A stretch of DNA of 64,000 nucleotides from Parvularcula oceani (lineage in GTDB: Bacteria > Pseudomonadota > Alphaproteobacteria > Caulobacterales > Parvularculaceae). The first letter of the stretch is position 1. Every line of letters starts with the position of its first letter. Both the position numbers and the translations under genes were made by a program. Below, in pieces: positions 8,583 to 22,256 of the stretch. The stretch lies in NCBI RefSeq assembly GCF_000733125.1, contig NZ_JPHU01000007.1, positions 1-64,000 of the forward strand, given 5' to 3'. The notes below the pieces were generated by a model. That model was given only the letters and a program-made list of their open reading frames with translations. It did no database searches and had not been told where the DNA came from.

Positions 8583-8586
8583 ACGA

Positions 8587-11500
8587 ATGCTTCATACGAG
8601 CGGTGACGCTGCGGGTCGCTCTTCTCGCTCCGCGAAGATTCTGGTCGAGCTCGTGCTCGCGGATCGAGGGTGGATCGTCGAAAAACTGGCGCGAGAGATC
8701 GCCGGGGCGCTGCCATCGGAACGGTTCGCCGTTCGCATGCTCGATGAGCCGAGCGGCCTGGGCGATATCACCTATTTCATTCCCTACTCCGCCTACCGCC
8801 CCGTTCCAGGCAGCATCACGGGAGCGTGGTTTACGCACCAAGAGCAAATCGAGCCGGCCAAGAGCAGGTTCGTCGAGATTGCCCGTGCTGTCGATTTCTG
8901 CCTCACCCCGGCCGACCGCTACAAGGCGCTGCTGCGGGGGGAGGGGGTAGACGAGGTCAGCACCATTCTCCATGGCGTCGATCTTGACAAGTTCGAGCCG
9001 GAACTCCGTATCGGCGTGGTGGGGCGCACATATCACACCGGTCGCAAGGGCGAGGCCCTTATCGCGAGCCTTCTGGATCTCGAGGGGGTCAAACTGTCCT
9101 TCACCGGTGAGGGATGGCCCTTGCCGAATCAGAATCGGACGGTGGAGGGACTGGCTGAATTCTATCGCGGTCTCGACTACCTCCTCATTCCCTCCACCAT
9201 AGAGGGCGGGCCAGTGCCCCTTTTCGAGGCGCTGGCGAGCGGTTGCCCCGTCATCGCGAGCGATGTGGGCTGCGTCCCGGATTTCCCGCACATCCCCTTT
9301 TGCAAAGGTGACGGGGACGATCTGCGCCGTGTGGTCAAGGAACTCCGGGACGAGAAGTTCAGCCTGCGTAATTCTGTCGCCGACCTGACCTGGATGCGTT
9401 TCGGGAAGGCTCACGGCGAGGTCTTCGAGAGGATGGTGCAGGCGCGCGGCAACGGCCGCGATCGCGCTCGCAGAGAGGACGAGCCCCTGCTCGACAGCCC
9501 TTTCGCCCTGGTCACTCATGGTTCGGAAGACAAGAATCTGGGCGGCCCCACCACAAGGATCCGCAACATCCTGAGCGCTGCCGCACAAAGAGGAGCCGTC
9601 GGCGGCAGCTATCACGGCTACACGGCTCTTCGCCGTTCGGGCCGTGCCGTAGATCCCGTGCATGTCTTCAACTCGTGGCCGTTGAAAACCGCGGTGGAGA
9701 CCTTGAGCCTCGTCAGGCGTCAAGGGCATGCTACCGTCTTTTCGCCCATCGCGTTGAACCTCTCTACCCGGCCCTATTTCCAGGACGTGCTACCGAAACT
9801 TTTGGCCGATGCCTCTTCGGCTGGAGATGTCGAAGAGGCCGCTCGCTCTGTGCGGGTTCTGACGAATGAATGGGATCCCGCATCCGGCGTCGCGCCTGTT
9901 GAAGGCGTGGAAGGCCATTTTTCGGCGCTGCGCAGGGCAGTGGGAAGTTCCGATGCGACGGTCTTCCTGAGCGCCTACGAGCAGGCCTTCGTCGAGAGTG
10001 TCGGAGCCCGTCCTGCAAACTCCCGCATCATCCGCAACGGCGTCGACACCGCGATCATGGCAGCGGGCGAGCGCGAGCGGTTCGAGCAACAGTTCGGGGT
10101 CCGGGACTTCATCCTCCTCGTCGGACGGATCGAAAGCCGCAAGAACCAGGCGCTCCTCGCTTTCGCCCTGCGCAATTTCGACCTGCCGGTCGTCTGCATC
10201 GGGCATATCGGCGACCCCGCCTACTACAAGTCCCTGCGCCGGTGGGCAGGGAAATCATTCGTGCACATTGAGCGAATCGACGACCGGGCTCTGCTTGCCG
10301 GTGCCTACAAGGCCGCGAGGGTTCTCGTGCTGGTAAGCTGGTCGGAAGGAGCGCCGCTGGCGGCGTTGGAGGCCGCGGCCGCCGGAACCCCACTCGTGTT
10401 GTCGACGATGTCCTCCGAGCGGGAATATTTCGGAGATCTCGCCAGTTATGCCCACCCGGCGGATCTCGATGGTATTCGCGATGCCGTTGGCGGGATCATC
10501 GAGAGCCCACGGGACGAAGCGGGGCGGCGCCACCGATCCGGATGGGCGTGCGAGAACTTCGACATCGCGCGGCATGCTGAAGAGACGCTTTCCTTCTATG
10601 GCGACATTCTTGCCGCGCGTGGCTACGAAAGGGGCGCGGGCGCTTCGGTGCATCCGGCGCTTGATGTCACTCATCTGGCGCATCGTATCGCCAACAAGCG
10701 CCACCTCACCGGCGTCACCGCGGTCGAACAGAATCTGGCCAAGGCCATGCAGGCGATCGAGCCGGGGCTTGCTGCCTATGCCTGGAATTCTCCGCAGCGC
10801 ACCTATTGCGGATTGAACCTCGAAGCGGTGCTGAGCGCCGAAGATGCCGAAACCGTCAAGAGCACCGGCGAGCTGCCCGGGACATCACGGGAATATTCTC
10901 TTGTCACGACAGGAGGCGCGAACACAGCCGCGGCGGAGGGCGGTGCCGGCGCGTCCGAGCCCCTCAATCTGAGGCGTGCGGCTTATTCTGCCTTCAAGCA
11001 GAGCGTGAACGCCTTGCCGGATCCGGCTCATCGTGCGGCAGTCAGCGCTATTCGGAACATCCGTCCGTCATTCAATCCCGAGGTTGCGCCCCATCACCGC
11101 GTGTTCGGTGGACAGGAGAAGCGGAACTTGCTGCCGGACCGGCGGCACCGCTTGACCGAGCGCGTGAAGGTCGGCGAGATCGACATCGTGACCAGATCGC
11201 GGCCCGTCGCGCCTTTCGACATCGCGGAGGACACGCTTTATTTGTTCGGGCAGCCCTGGATTTCCAATGATCGGCAGCTCGAAGATCTGGCCGACTTCGT
11301 TGTAGCGAATCGGCTGAAGCTACGCCCCCTCATCCACGATATTCTCTATGTCACGGATTCGAGTAGCTTCTCCGAGCAGACAAGACAGGCTTATCGCCGT
11401 CGCCTGCTGCGGCTGTTGCGGTTCGCGGACCGGGCCCTGGTGACATCCAAGACTGTCGAGAGGGACCTGCAGAAGTTCCTCGAGATGGAGGCGCTGCATG

Positions 11501-12117
11501 TCCCGGTGCAGCGCATCAAGCTGGGCTTGCCGCCAGGAGCGATCACAGCCGTCCCCCTACCTCCGCGCATATCGCTGCCTGAGCGATACGTTCTCTACGT
11601 CTCGTCGATGAATTCGCGGAAGCTGCATGATTTCTTGATAGACGTTTGGCAGAGCCTGGCGGGCGAGATCGGCGCGAACGCGCGCATCCCCGAGACGGGC
11701 CTCGTGCTCGTGGGTGAGGCGCAGGAAGGATTCGAACATTTTGCCGATGCCGCCTTCTTGAAGCAGCTCCGCGAGAGGGGCATCTACGTCCTGCAAGGCA
11801 TAGAGGACGAGCAGCTTGCCTGGCTGTATGCCAATGCGGCCTTCACCGTTTTTCCGTCACGTTCCGAAGGATGGGGCTTCCCCCCTCTGGAGAGCCTGGC
11901 CTTCGGCAAGCCCTGCCTCGCATCCAACACCATCCCATCCGTTCGCGAGACCGAGAACGGTGGCCTCATCAAGCTGCCGCCGGGTGATTTCTTCGCGTGG
12001 CGATCGGCGTTGCGGTCGTTCCTGTTCAGCCCGGCAATGGTCGAAGCATTTGCCGAGCGGGCAGGTGAATATGTGCCGCAGAGTTGGGAGTTGGCTGCCC
12101 GTGAGCTGCTTGGCTAG
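8587..12117 (+). CDS. Triple-module glycosyltransferase fusion
   Basis: 1176 residues with three GT4/GT1-like units in series. Unit 1 (about 15-290) has RGWIVEKLAREIA, ILHGVDLDKFEP and STIEGGPVPLFEALASGCPVI. Unit 2 (about 300-680) has TRIRNIL, RNGVDTAIM, ILLVGRIESRKNQ and SWSEGAPLAALEAAAAGTPLV. Unit 3 (about 690-1176) has LTGVTAVEQNLAKAM, YVLYVSSMNSRKL and SRSEGWGFPPLESLAFGKPC. Each has an E-x7-E type donor motif, so all three may be active, perhaps adding a repeat unit processively. Unit 1 is related to the glycosyltransferase at 2419. No membrane segment is seen. It begins 4 nt after the ATPase stop. Sugar specificity cannot be inferred. Confidence 0.85.
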   Translation: MLHTSGDAAGRSSRSAKILVELVLADRGWIVEKLAREIAGALPSERFAVRMLDEPSGLGDITYFIPYSAYRPVPGSITGAWFTHQEQIEPAKSRFVEIARAVDFCLTPADRYKALLRGEGVDEVSTILHGVDLDKFEPELRIGVVGRTYHTGRKGEALIASLLDLEGVKLSFTGEGWPLPNQNRTVEGLAEFYRGLDYLLIPSTIEGGPVPLFEALASGCPVIASDVGCVPDFPHIPFCKGDGDDLRRVVKELRDEKFSLRNSVADLTWMRFGKAHGEVFERMVQARGNGRDRARREDEPLLDSPFALVTHGSEDKNLGGPTTRIRNILSAAAQRGAVGGSYHGYTALRRSGRAVDPVHVFNSWPLKTAVETLSLVRRQGHATVFSPIALNLSTRPYFQDVLPKLLADASSAGDVEEAARSVRVLTNEWDPASGVAPVEGVEGHFSALRRAVGSSDATVFLSAYEQAFVESVGARPANSRIIRNGVDTAIMAAGERERFEQQFGVRDFILLVGRIESRKNQALLAFALRNFDLPVVCIGHIGDPAYYKSLRRWAGKSFVHIERIDDRALLAGAYKAARVLVLVSWSEGAPLAALEAAAAGTPLVLSTMSSEREYFGDLASYAHPADLDGIRDAVGGIIESPRDEAGRRHRSGWACENFDIARHAEETLSFYGDILAARGYERGAGASVHPALDVTHLAHRIANKRHLTGVTAVEQNLAKAMQAIEPGLAAYAWNSPQRTYCGLNLEAVLSAEDAETVKSTGELPGTSREYSLVTTGGANTAAAEGGAGASEPLNLRRAAYSAFKQSVNALPDPAHRAAVSAIRNIRPSFNPEVAPHHRVFGGQEKRNLLPDRRHRLTERVKVGEIDIVTRSRPVAPFDIAEDTLYLFGQPWISNDRQLEDLADFVVANRLKLRPLIHDILYVTDSSSFSEQTRQAYRRRLLRLLRFADRALVTSKTVERDLQKFLEMEALHVPVQRIKLGLPPGAITAVPLPPRISLPERYVLYVSSMNSRKLHDFLIDVWQSLAGEIGANARIPETGLVLVGEAQEGFEHFADAAFLKQLRERGIYVLQGIEDEQLAWLYANAAFTVFPSRSEGWGFPPLESLAFGKPCLASNTIPSVRETENGGLIKLPPGDFFAWRSALRSFLFSPAMVEAFAERAGEYVPQSWELAARELLG

Positions 12118-12179
12118 ACGACAGTGCCAGGCGAAGCGGAGCCGACGTTGCGCCTTCTGCGAGAAAGACGAGTTAGTAA

Positions 12180-13706
12180 ATGCCCTTCCGTACCGACATT
12201 CCCGGACAGATTTCGATTTTCCAGCTCCGCGCGATCGAGATCGTCGCCGGTCTTGTTCCCGCTGGGGGTGCGGTCGTGGAGGTCGGCTCGCTGTTCGGCC
12301 GTTCGAGTTATGCATGGGGAGCCAGCGTCGATCCCTCCGTCACGGTCCACTGCATCGATCCATGGGAGCGGAACGAAGGCGTCCGCTCGATGGAGAAGCG
12401 CTTCCAGATCACCTACGGCATCGAGCAGTTCGAAGCCTATACGAAGCATCTGCCGAACGTTCGGGCGCACAAAGGCTATAGTCCCGCCGATTTTTCTGAA
12501 TGGGCGGACCCTGTCGATCTCTATTACGAGGACGCAGTACACACAGACCCTATATTGGACCGGAACCTTACATTCTGGACCTCTCGCCTGAAGCCCGACG
12601 GTATCGTCTGCGGAGATGACTACAGGCCGCGTTTCCCGGACGTCCGCAATGGTGCTGCACGCCTCGCCGAGCAGATGGGGCGCGAGATCATCACGGTGGA
12701 TCATTTCTGGTGCCTTCTGCCCAACGCCGATCCCGACGGTCGTGTCGCTGCTGCAGCCGCACGGCTTCGGGAATTGAGCAAGGAGGCACAAAAGGAGCAG
12801 CAGAGTCGAGGCTTCAGGTTGAGGATCGGCGCTAATGGTAACCTCGCGCCGGTTCCCGAGGAGGGCGACTGGGAGATCGAGGGGCGCGTCTATATCGACT
12901 CCCCCCAACCTTGGCCGGCAAGAGGCAAGAAGCAGCTATGGGCCGGGGCGCGTATCATCGATGCGGAAGAGCCCCATGCAGATCGGATCATCGCTCTTTC
13001 GCCTCTGGGCGTTACGCAGCTTCTCTATGACGAGCCCATCGATTTCACTTGCAGGCTGCCAGCTGCAGCCCTGACCGGCGAGCCTGTCGAAGTCGTCTTC
13101 GACCTCTTCACGGTGGATCAGGGCTGGCTGCTGAACCGGAATCCCGAGACTGCGCATCGCCACCCCGTGGAATTCGCCGGGAAAGCGCCTACGGCTCCCG
13201 AACCTGCTCGATCACCGTCCGATGGAGTCGCGATGCCGGGGGAGCGTGTGCAATTCACGCTGGATGGGCGAGGACAGCAATTTCAGGGAGAAGGCTGGAT
13301 CGGGACCGAAAAGCAGCACACCTGGACGCGCGGCGAAATTTCGGCGCTACAGATCAAGTATGACCAGGAGCGCCACGAACACGCGGACGGTGTAATGCTG
13401 AGCTTCTCGCTGCGCCCCTTCGTCCGTCCCCCGGCACTCAAATCACAACCCCTGAGGATCGCGGTCAACGGCGAGGAAGGCCCTAATCATCGGCTGAAGC
13501 AGCGCACCACATTGAGTATGCTCTTGCCAGCGCGCGAGGTACAGGAACCAGTGATGATCCAGTTCCAGCATCCCGAATTCACCCGCCCATGCGATGTCGT
13601 ACCGGGTTCAACTGACCGCAAGCCGCTGGCAATGGCGTTCGAATGGTTCTCGATGGTCCCGGTCTATACCCTAGCCCGGCGACCGGGGGCGGCGGAATCC
13701 GGGTAG
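12180..13706 (+). CDS. Methyltransferase with C-terminal beta-rich carbohydrate-type domains
   Basis: 508 residues. The first roughly 190 are a class I methyltransferase related to the 6200 gene: SAM loop VVEVGSLFGRSSYAW, acidic CIDPWERN, and a DLYYEDAVHTDPILD/GIVCGDDY pair that may bind a metal. A linker (about 195-220) leads to a beta-rich segment (about 235-325) ending VVFDLFTVDQGWLLNRN, a pattern found in accessory domains of polysaccharide enzymes. A second module (about 350-500) has GEGWIGTE...TWTRGE and ends LAMAFEWFSMVPV; it matches the modules closing the glycosyltransferase at 2419-4413. It could methylate the growing or finished chain while the beta domains hold the glycan. Last gene of the cluster. 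Confidence 0.82.
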   Translation: MPFRTDIPGQISIFQLRAIEIVAGLVPAGGAVVEVGSLFGRSSYAWGASVDPSVTVHCIDPWERNEGVRSMEKRFQITYGIEQFEAYTKHLPNVRAHKGYSPADFSEWADPVDLYYEDAVHTDPILDRNLTFWTSRLKPDGIVCGDDYRPRFPDVRNGAARLAEQMGREIITVDHFWCLLPNADPDGRVAAAAARLRELSKEAQKEQQSRGFRLRIGANGNLAPVPEEGDWEIEGRVYIDSPQPWPARGKKQLWAGARIIDAEEPHADRIIALSPLGVTQLLYDEPIDFTCRLPAAALTGEPVEVVFDLFTVDQGWLLNRNPETAHRHPVEFAGKAPTAPEPARSPSDGVAMPGERVQFTLDGRGQQFQGEGWIGTEKQHTWTRGEISALQIKYDQERHEHADGVMLSFSLRPFVRPPALKSQPLRIAVNGEEGPNHRLKQRTTLSMLLPAREVQEPVMIQFQHPEFTRPCDVVPGSTDRKPLAMAFEWFSMVPVYTLARRPGAAESG

Positions 13707-13763
13707 GCCGCCTCCGCACGAAGGGAAACCGGCTCCGGAGCGCGAGGCGGGTTGGATCGGCTT

Positions 13764-13792
13764 GGCCCTGTCAGTCCCTGCGGGACAGGGCC
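13764..13792 (+). terminator. Hairpin after the glycan cluster, possible terminator
   Basis: GGCCCTGTC (13764-13772) pairs perfectly with GACAGGGCC (13784-13792). An alternative inner stem GTCCC/GGGAC is also possible. There is no U-tract, so it is not a classical intrinsic terminator, but it separates the glycan cluster from proS in a 180-nt gap that otherwise holds nothing recognisable. Confidence 0.4.
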
Positions 13793-13886
13793 GATGCGAA
13801 ACTGTTCGGCCCGTTCGTGCGCGTGGACAGCCGGGGCGCGTGGCGATATTGCCCGGAAGCTACCTCGCCACGCTGATGGAGCTCCA

Positions 13887-15230
13887 ATGCGCCTGTCCCG
13901 TTTCTACCTGCCGACCCTGAAGGAAACGCCCGGCGATGCGCAGATCGCGTCGCATCGCTTCATGCTGCGGGCGGGGATGATCCGGCAGCAGGCGGCGGGC
14001 ATCTATGCCTGGCTGCCGCTGGGGCTGCGGGTCCTGCGCAAGATCGAGGCGATCGTGCGCGAGGAGCAGGAGCGGGCGGGGGCGGTCGAGCTTTTGATGC
14101 CGACGATCCAGCCTGCGAGCCTGTGGCAGGAGAGCGGGCGCTTCGAGGCCTATGGCCCCGAAATGCTGCGGATCGAGGACCGGCACGGGCGCGACATGCT
14201 CTACGGGCCCACCAATGAGGAGATGATCACCGAGATCGTCCGCACGGCGGTGCGCTCCTACAAGCAGCTGCCGCTCATGCTCTACCACATCCAGTGGAAG
14301 TTCCGCGACGAGGTGCGGCCCCGCTTCGGCGTGATGCGCGGGCGCGAATTCCTGATGAAGGACACCTACAGCTTCGACCTCAGCCCCGAGGCGGCGCGGA
14401 AGAGCTATCTCAAGATGTTCGTCGCTTACCTGCGGACCTTCGAGCGCATGGGCGTGCGAGCGGTTCCGGTCAGGGCGGATCCCGGCCCGATCGGCGGCGA
14501 TCTCAGCCATGAATTCGTGCTTCTGACCGAGAACGGAGAATCGGAAGTCTTCCTGCACGAAGGGCTCGCCGATCTGCCCGCGCCGCCTGCGGATACCGAT
14601 TTCGACAGCGATCTCGAGCCGCTCTTCGAGGAGCGCACGGCGCTTTATGCGCGTACGGACGAGATGCATGACGAGGCGCTCTGGGCGGAGGTGCCCGAGG
14701 AGGCGCGCGTCACCCTGCGCGGCATCGAGGTCGGGCACATCTTCTATTTCGGCACGAAATATTCCGAGCCGATGAACGCCCGGGTGCAGGATGCGGACGG
14801 CAAGGACACGCCGCTCGAAATGGGCTCCTACGGGATCGGGGTCAGCCGCCTGGTCGGCGCGCTGATCGAGGCGCATAGCGACGAGGACGGGCCGCGCTGG
14901 CCGATCCCGGTCGCGCCCTTCCATTGCGGCATCGTCAACCTCAAGGCGGGCAATGCGGAGACCGACGCGGCCTGCGAGGCGCTATGCGCTGCGCTCGAGG
15001 CGCAGGGCGTCGAGGTCCTCTATGACGACACGGGCGACCGGGCGGGCGAGAAATTCGCGCGCATGGACCTGATCGGCCTGCCCTTTGCCGTCACGGTGGG
15101 CCCGCGCGGCCTGAAAGAGGGCAAGGTCGAGGTGAAGACGCGCAGCACGGGCGAGAAGGCCGAGATGGCCCCGGACGCGGCGGCCGCGCACATCGCCGAA
15201 GCGGTGCGCGCGGCGCTGATGGTGCGTTAG
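13887..15230 (+). CDS. proS: Prolyl-tRNA synthetase
   Basis: 447 residues; charges tRNA-Pro with proline in the cytoplasm. It starts [13 protein letters not shown] and follows the class II synthetase plan: motif 2 region [30 protein letters not shown], motif 3 near [17 protein letters not shown], and a C-terminal anticodon-binding domain ([11 protein letters not shown] to the end). At this length it is the short alphaproteobacterial form, lacking the large editing insertion found between motifs 2 and 3 in the roughly 570-residue E. coli enzyme. ATG 13887 is chosen because it fits the family N-terminus; the frame extends upstream to 13752 without family similarity. Its stop overlaps the stop of the convergent oxidoreductase gene by 4 nt. 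Confidence 0.96.
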   Translation: MRLSRFYLPTLKETPGDAQIASHRFMLRAGMIRQQAAGIYAWLPLGLRVLRKIEAIVREEQERAGAVELLMPTIQPASLWQESGRFEAYGPEMLRIEDRHGRDMLYGPTNEEMITEIVRTAVRSYKQLPLMLYHIQWKFRDEVRPRFGVMRGREFLMKDTYSFDLSPEAARKSYLKMFVAYLRTFERMGVRAVPVRADPGPIGGDLSHEFVLLTENGESEVFLHEGLADLPAPPADTDFDSDLEPLFEERTALYARTDEMHDEALWAEVPEEARVTLRGIEVGHIFYFGTKYSEPMNARVQDADGKDTPLEMGSYGIGVSRLVGALIEAHSDEDGPRWPIPVAPFHCGIVNLKAGNAETDAACEALCAALEAQGVEVLYDDTGDRAGEKFARMDLIGLPFAVTVGPRGLKEGKVEVKTRSTGEKAEMAPDAAAAHIAEAVRAALMVR

Positions 15231-16234
15231 AGGCGCACCACGATCTTGCCGAAATGCTCGCCGGCCTTCTCGTGGCGGAAGGCATCGGCGAGCTCTTCGA
15301 GATCGAACTGCCGGTCGATGACCGGCTTCACCCCCGAGGCCTCCAGGCCCCGGATCATGTCGATCTGGTGCTGGCGGCTGCCGACCGTCACGCCGTGGAT
15401 CTGGGCCTGCTTGTGCATGAGGAGGGCGGTGGGGATGTCGCCCGACACGCCCGTCAGAACGCCGATCAGCACGATCCTGCCGCCGACCCGCAGCGCCTTG
15501 ATCGAGTGGGGCAGGGTGGCAGGGCCGCCGACCTCGACCACGATATCCGCGCCGCGCCCGCCGGTCAGCTCACGGACCGTCTCGCCCCAGCTCTCGGTTT
15601 TCTCGTAATTGATCGTGTGGGCGGCGCCGAGGCCGTCCAGCCGCTCGCGCTTCTCGTCGGAGGAGGAGGTGGCGATGACGCGCGCGCCCATCGCCCTGGC
15701 CATCTGCAGCGCGAAGATCGACACGCCGCCCGTGCCCATGGTGACCACCGTATCGCCCGCCTTGAGGCCGCCTTCGACCACCAGCGCGCGCCAGGCGGTC
15801 AGGGCGGCAGTGGGCAGGCAGGCGCTCTGCGCATGATCCCAGCCTTCGGGCGCATGGGTGAATGCGGAGGCGGGGCGCACCACGACCTCCTGGGCGAAAC
15901 CGTCGACGCCGTCGCCGGGCGTCTTGCCGAAACCGGCCTCGGTCGCCTCGCCGTCCTGCCATTGCGGAAAGAAGACCGAGACGACGCGGTCGCCGGTGCG
16001 GAAGCCCGTCACGCCCTCGCCGATCTCCTCGACTTCGCCCGCGCCGTCGGCCATGGGCACGCGCCCGTCCTGGGTCTCCATCATCCCCGCGCAGACGGCG
16101 TAGTCGTGATAGTTGAGAGAGCAGGCCCTGACCCGGACCTTGATCTCGCCCGGCCCCGGAGAGCCCGGCTCATCGGCCTCCTCGAGCTTCAGCCTGTCCA
16201 GGCCCTCGCCCTTGCGGATTCTCATGCAGCGCAT
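15227..16234 (-). CDS. Zinc-independent MDR-family alcohol dehydrogenase/quinone oxidoreductase
   Basis: 335 residues of the medium-chain dehydrogenase/reductase fold: an N-terminal GroES-like half ([22 protein letters not shown]) and a Rossmann half with [27 protein letters not shown] for NAD(P) binding. The catalytic-zinc ligands of true alcohol dehydrogenases are not in place ([12 protein letters not shown] where a GHE motif would be), so a reductase acting on quinones or enones is more likely. Substrate unknown. It is on the opposite strand to proS and shares the tetranucleotide TTAG at their stops. The start is ATG 16234. Confidence 0.85.
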   Translation of the reverse strand: MRCMRIRKGEGLDRLKLEEADEPGSPGPGEIKVRVRACSLNYHDYAVCAGMMETQDGRVPMADGAGEVEEIGEGVTGFRTGDRVVSVFFPQWQDGEATEAGFGKTPGDGVDGFAQEVVVRPASAFTHAPEGWDHAQSACLPTAALTAWRALVVEGGLKAGDTVVTMGTGGVSIFALQMARAMGARVIATSSSDEKRERLDGLGAAHTINYEKTESWGETVRELTGGRGADIVVEVGGPATLPHSIKALRVGGRIVLIGVLTGVSGDIPTALLMHKQAQIHGVTVGSRQHQIDMIRGLEASGVKPVIDRQFDLEELADAFRHEKAGEHFGKIVVRL

Positions 16235-16388
16235 CGGCGCCTCCCGTCATGCTTCGCTCCCGATGTTGCGCGCGCGGCGCCCGCGGCAAGCGGCGGCTTG
16301 ATCTGAGGCGTGGGGCCGCTAGTTCGGGGGCTCAGATCCTTTCCCGCGCGATGCCGAACCGGCATTCGCGCTTTTCCCGCGTGACCGC

Positions 16389-19873
<3,485 letters not shown>

Positions 19874-19877
<4 letters not shown>

Positions 19878-21172
19878 AAGACGGGCTCGGGGCTGGGAGG
19901 CTTCACGCCGCGCAGATTGCTCAGCGTGCGGGCGACCAGCGTTTCCGCATCCTCCCCCGGCCGCCAGGCGCAGGCCGCGGCCTCGCCGTCGAAGGTGGTG
20001 AAGCGGTCCTCGGCGCCGAATTTGAGGTCCCCGACCAGGGTGGCGAGGCTGCGCACCGTGCGCTGCGCGCCGAGCGCGTCGGCGGAATTGATCTGGAACA
20101 GGAAGACATCTGCGGCGGGCCGCGCCATCAGGTCCTCGCTGCCGACGCCGAAGGACAGATAGACGGCCGCTTCGGACAGCGCTGCCGAATCCGCCGCGCC
20201 GCCCGGCGCGCGCAGGCGGACCGCGCCGAGCGCGAAGGGTCCGGTGCCCCGGCGACAGCGCTCGGCGAGGCAGGCATCGAAGAGGCGGCTGCCGATGATG
20301 CGCGATTCCGCCCCGGCATCGGACTGCACGGTGCGGGTCAGAAGCCCGCCGAGCCGCCGGTTCATCAGCCGCCGCCGAAGCCCCGCGCGGATCGCGGCGC
20401 AGGTGAAGGCGATCTCGCCGGGCGTGAAGCAGCCGTCGATCTCCGCATGCGCCCAGTAATCGAGATGGCGCGGCGTGCGCCGCTTCTCGATCACCACGAC
20501 CGGCACGTCGCGCAGGACGCTCTGGCGCCGGATGAGGCGGACAAGGGCCGCCGCGTCGCGGCGCAGCGAGCCCGCCAGGATGATCAGAGCCCCCGCATCG
20601 CCGCATTCGAGCGCCCGCAGCGCCTGGGTGCGGGAGAGAACGCCGGAGACGCCGAATTCCGGGGACAGCGCATGCAGCGTTTCGAGGGCGAGGGGGCCCG
20701 GATCGGCGAGCAGGGCCACATTGCCTGCGGGCGGCGCCGTCTCGCTGTGGCCCAGCGGCTGTTCGAGCGCGGTCAGCGCGGCGAGCCGCACTCCCGCTTC
20801 CCGGGCGAGATCGGCGGCTCTCACCGCCCGGCCGAGGGCGCGCAGGACGGGCGCGCTGTCGCGGCCGATCTGCACGAGGACATGACGCTCGGCGGCTTCG
20901 GCGAGGCCCGGCTGGGGCAGGGGGCCGGTGACGACGATCAGCGGCGTCGCGCCCGCGGCCTGCCGCGCCCGGTTCAGCGCGGCGAGAGGCCGCTCCGCAC
21001 CGCGCAGATCGGCGATGAAGGCGTCCGGGCGCCCTCCGAGCGGGCCGTCCCGCCCGATCGGCGTCACGGCGCAGCCCGCCTCGTGCAGCACGGGCCTCAG
21101 CGACGAGGCGGCGCCGCTCTCGAACAGGCGGATATCGAGCGTGCGGCGAAAGGGCGCTTCCGTTCTCGACAT
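19874..21172 (-). CDS. Degenerate receiver/GGDEF-like protein (PopA/PleD-type layout)
   Basis: 432 residues, soluble, without membrane segments. I read three domains. The first is a receiver-like alpha/beta domain (about 10-115) with PDAFIADLRG at the phospho-acceptor position. The second is receiver-like (about 145-255; LIILAGSL, no acceptor aspartate, then VPVVVIEKRR). The third is a C-terminal region (about 285-420) with the GGDEF-domain rhythm, where the signature loop reads AADVF and no RxxD inhibitory site is visible. Size and order resemble Caulobacter PopA (receiver-receiver-degenerate GGDEF), a c-di-GMP effector in cell-cycle proteolysis. That equivalence is inference, and diguanylate cyclase activity is unlikely. 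It converges with mfd (4-nt stop overlap) and diverges from the phosphatase gene. Confidence 0.6.
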
Positions 21173-21404
21173 CCCTGCGTCAGCTCCTCGCGCAGGCGGC
21201 GTCGCGGCCGGTCCGGAAACCCTGTCCGATCATGCTCTCCGCCTCTTGTTCCGCCGACTCACCACCGGCGTCCTTCGTAGCATGGCGCTGGGACCCGCCC
21301 GCCCCGGAGCTTTCCCCAGAGCGAGAATACGGGCTTCACGCGCTCCCGTCCGGCACGCTATCGGGCAGCTTCCCATGGGGCAATGCTCGTCAGGAACGGC
21401 TTCG

Positions 21405-22166
21405 ATGACATCTTCACACGCAGAGCGTGCAGCGCCCGGATCCCGCCGCACGGGCCGCCGCCGCCTCTATCTGATGCGGCACGGGCATGTGGACTATTTC
21501 GCCGAAGGCCTGACGGATTTCACGCAGGTGCCCCTGACGGAGGAGGGCGAGCGCCAGGCCAAGGCCGCGGGCGAGGCGCTGCGGCTCGTGTCTTTCGATG
21601 CCGCCTTCTCCTCGGGGCTTCCCCGGACGCAGGCGACGCTGCGGCACGTTCTCGAAGCGAACAATCATGACGCGCCGCCCGCGCTCGGCCTGCCCGCCTT
21701 CGCCGAGCTGCGCGGCGGCAGCGTCACGGTGGAAACGCGCGAGGAACTCGCCGCCCGCCTGGCCTTCAGCTTCGATGCGGCGGGAGAGGAGGGCGCCGCC
21801 TTCCTGCCCGGCGGCGAGGTCTTCTCGGACGCCTATGCCCGCGTCACCGAGGGGCTTCAGGCGCTGGTGCGCGAGCACGACTGGAAGAGCGCGCTCCTCG
21901 TCGCCCATGACGGGGTGAACCGGCTGCTCCTGGGCTTTGCCTGCGGCGCGGGCCTTCAGGGCTGCGCGCATTTCGAGCAGGACCTCGCCTGCATCAACGT
22001 CCTCGATTTCGACGTGGTCGAAGCCGAGGACGGCACGCTGGAGCTTCTCCGCGTGGTCATCAAGGCGGTCAATCTGACGGCCTATGACGCGGTCAAGGAG
22101 ACCCTGCCGCGCACCAGCCTGGAGCATCTCTTCGACATCGATTTCGGAGGCGCGCGGCCTGTCTAG
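21405..22166 (+). CDS. Histidine phosphatase family protein
   Basis: 253 residues of the phosphoglycerate mutase-like superfamily. It has the catalytic motif YLMRHGHVD near residue 27, FSSGLPRTQATL for the arginine-containing loop, a FAELRGGS segment carrying the likely acid/base glutamate, and LLVAHDGVNRLLLG with the second catalytic histidine. The family removes phosphate from sugars, nucleotides or proteins; the exact substrate cannot be told. ATG 21405 has an AGGAACGG site. The frame runs open to 20928, but that part is antisense to the neighbouring gene. The 232-nt gap upstream is a divergent promoter region with no clear motif. Confidence 0.82.
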   Translation: MTSSHAERAAPGSRRTGRRRLYLMRHGHVDYFAEGLTDFTQVPLTEEGERQAKAAGEALRLVSFDAAFSSGLPRTQATLRHVLEANNHDAPPALGLPAFAELRGGSVTVETREELAARLAFSFDAAGEEGAAFLPGGEVFSDAYARVTEGLQALVREHDWKSALLVAHDGVNRLLLGFACGAGLQGCAHFEQDLACINVLDFDVVEAEDGTLELLRVVIKAVNLTAYDAVKETLPRTSLEHLFDIDFGGARPV

Positions 22167-22256
22167 CTCTCGCCGGGCCTCGCGCCTTTTGCCCTGAGCG
22201 GTCTTCCCCATACATCCCGCTGACATGCAGGACGGCATGGCGAGCAGGATGGCGGA

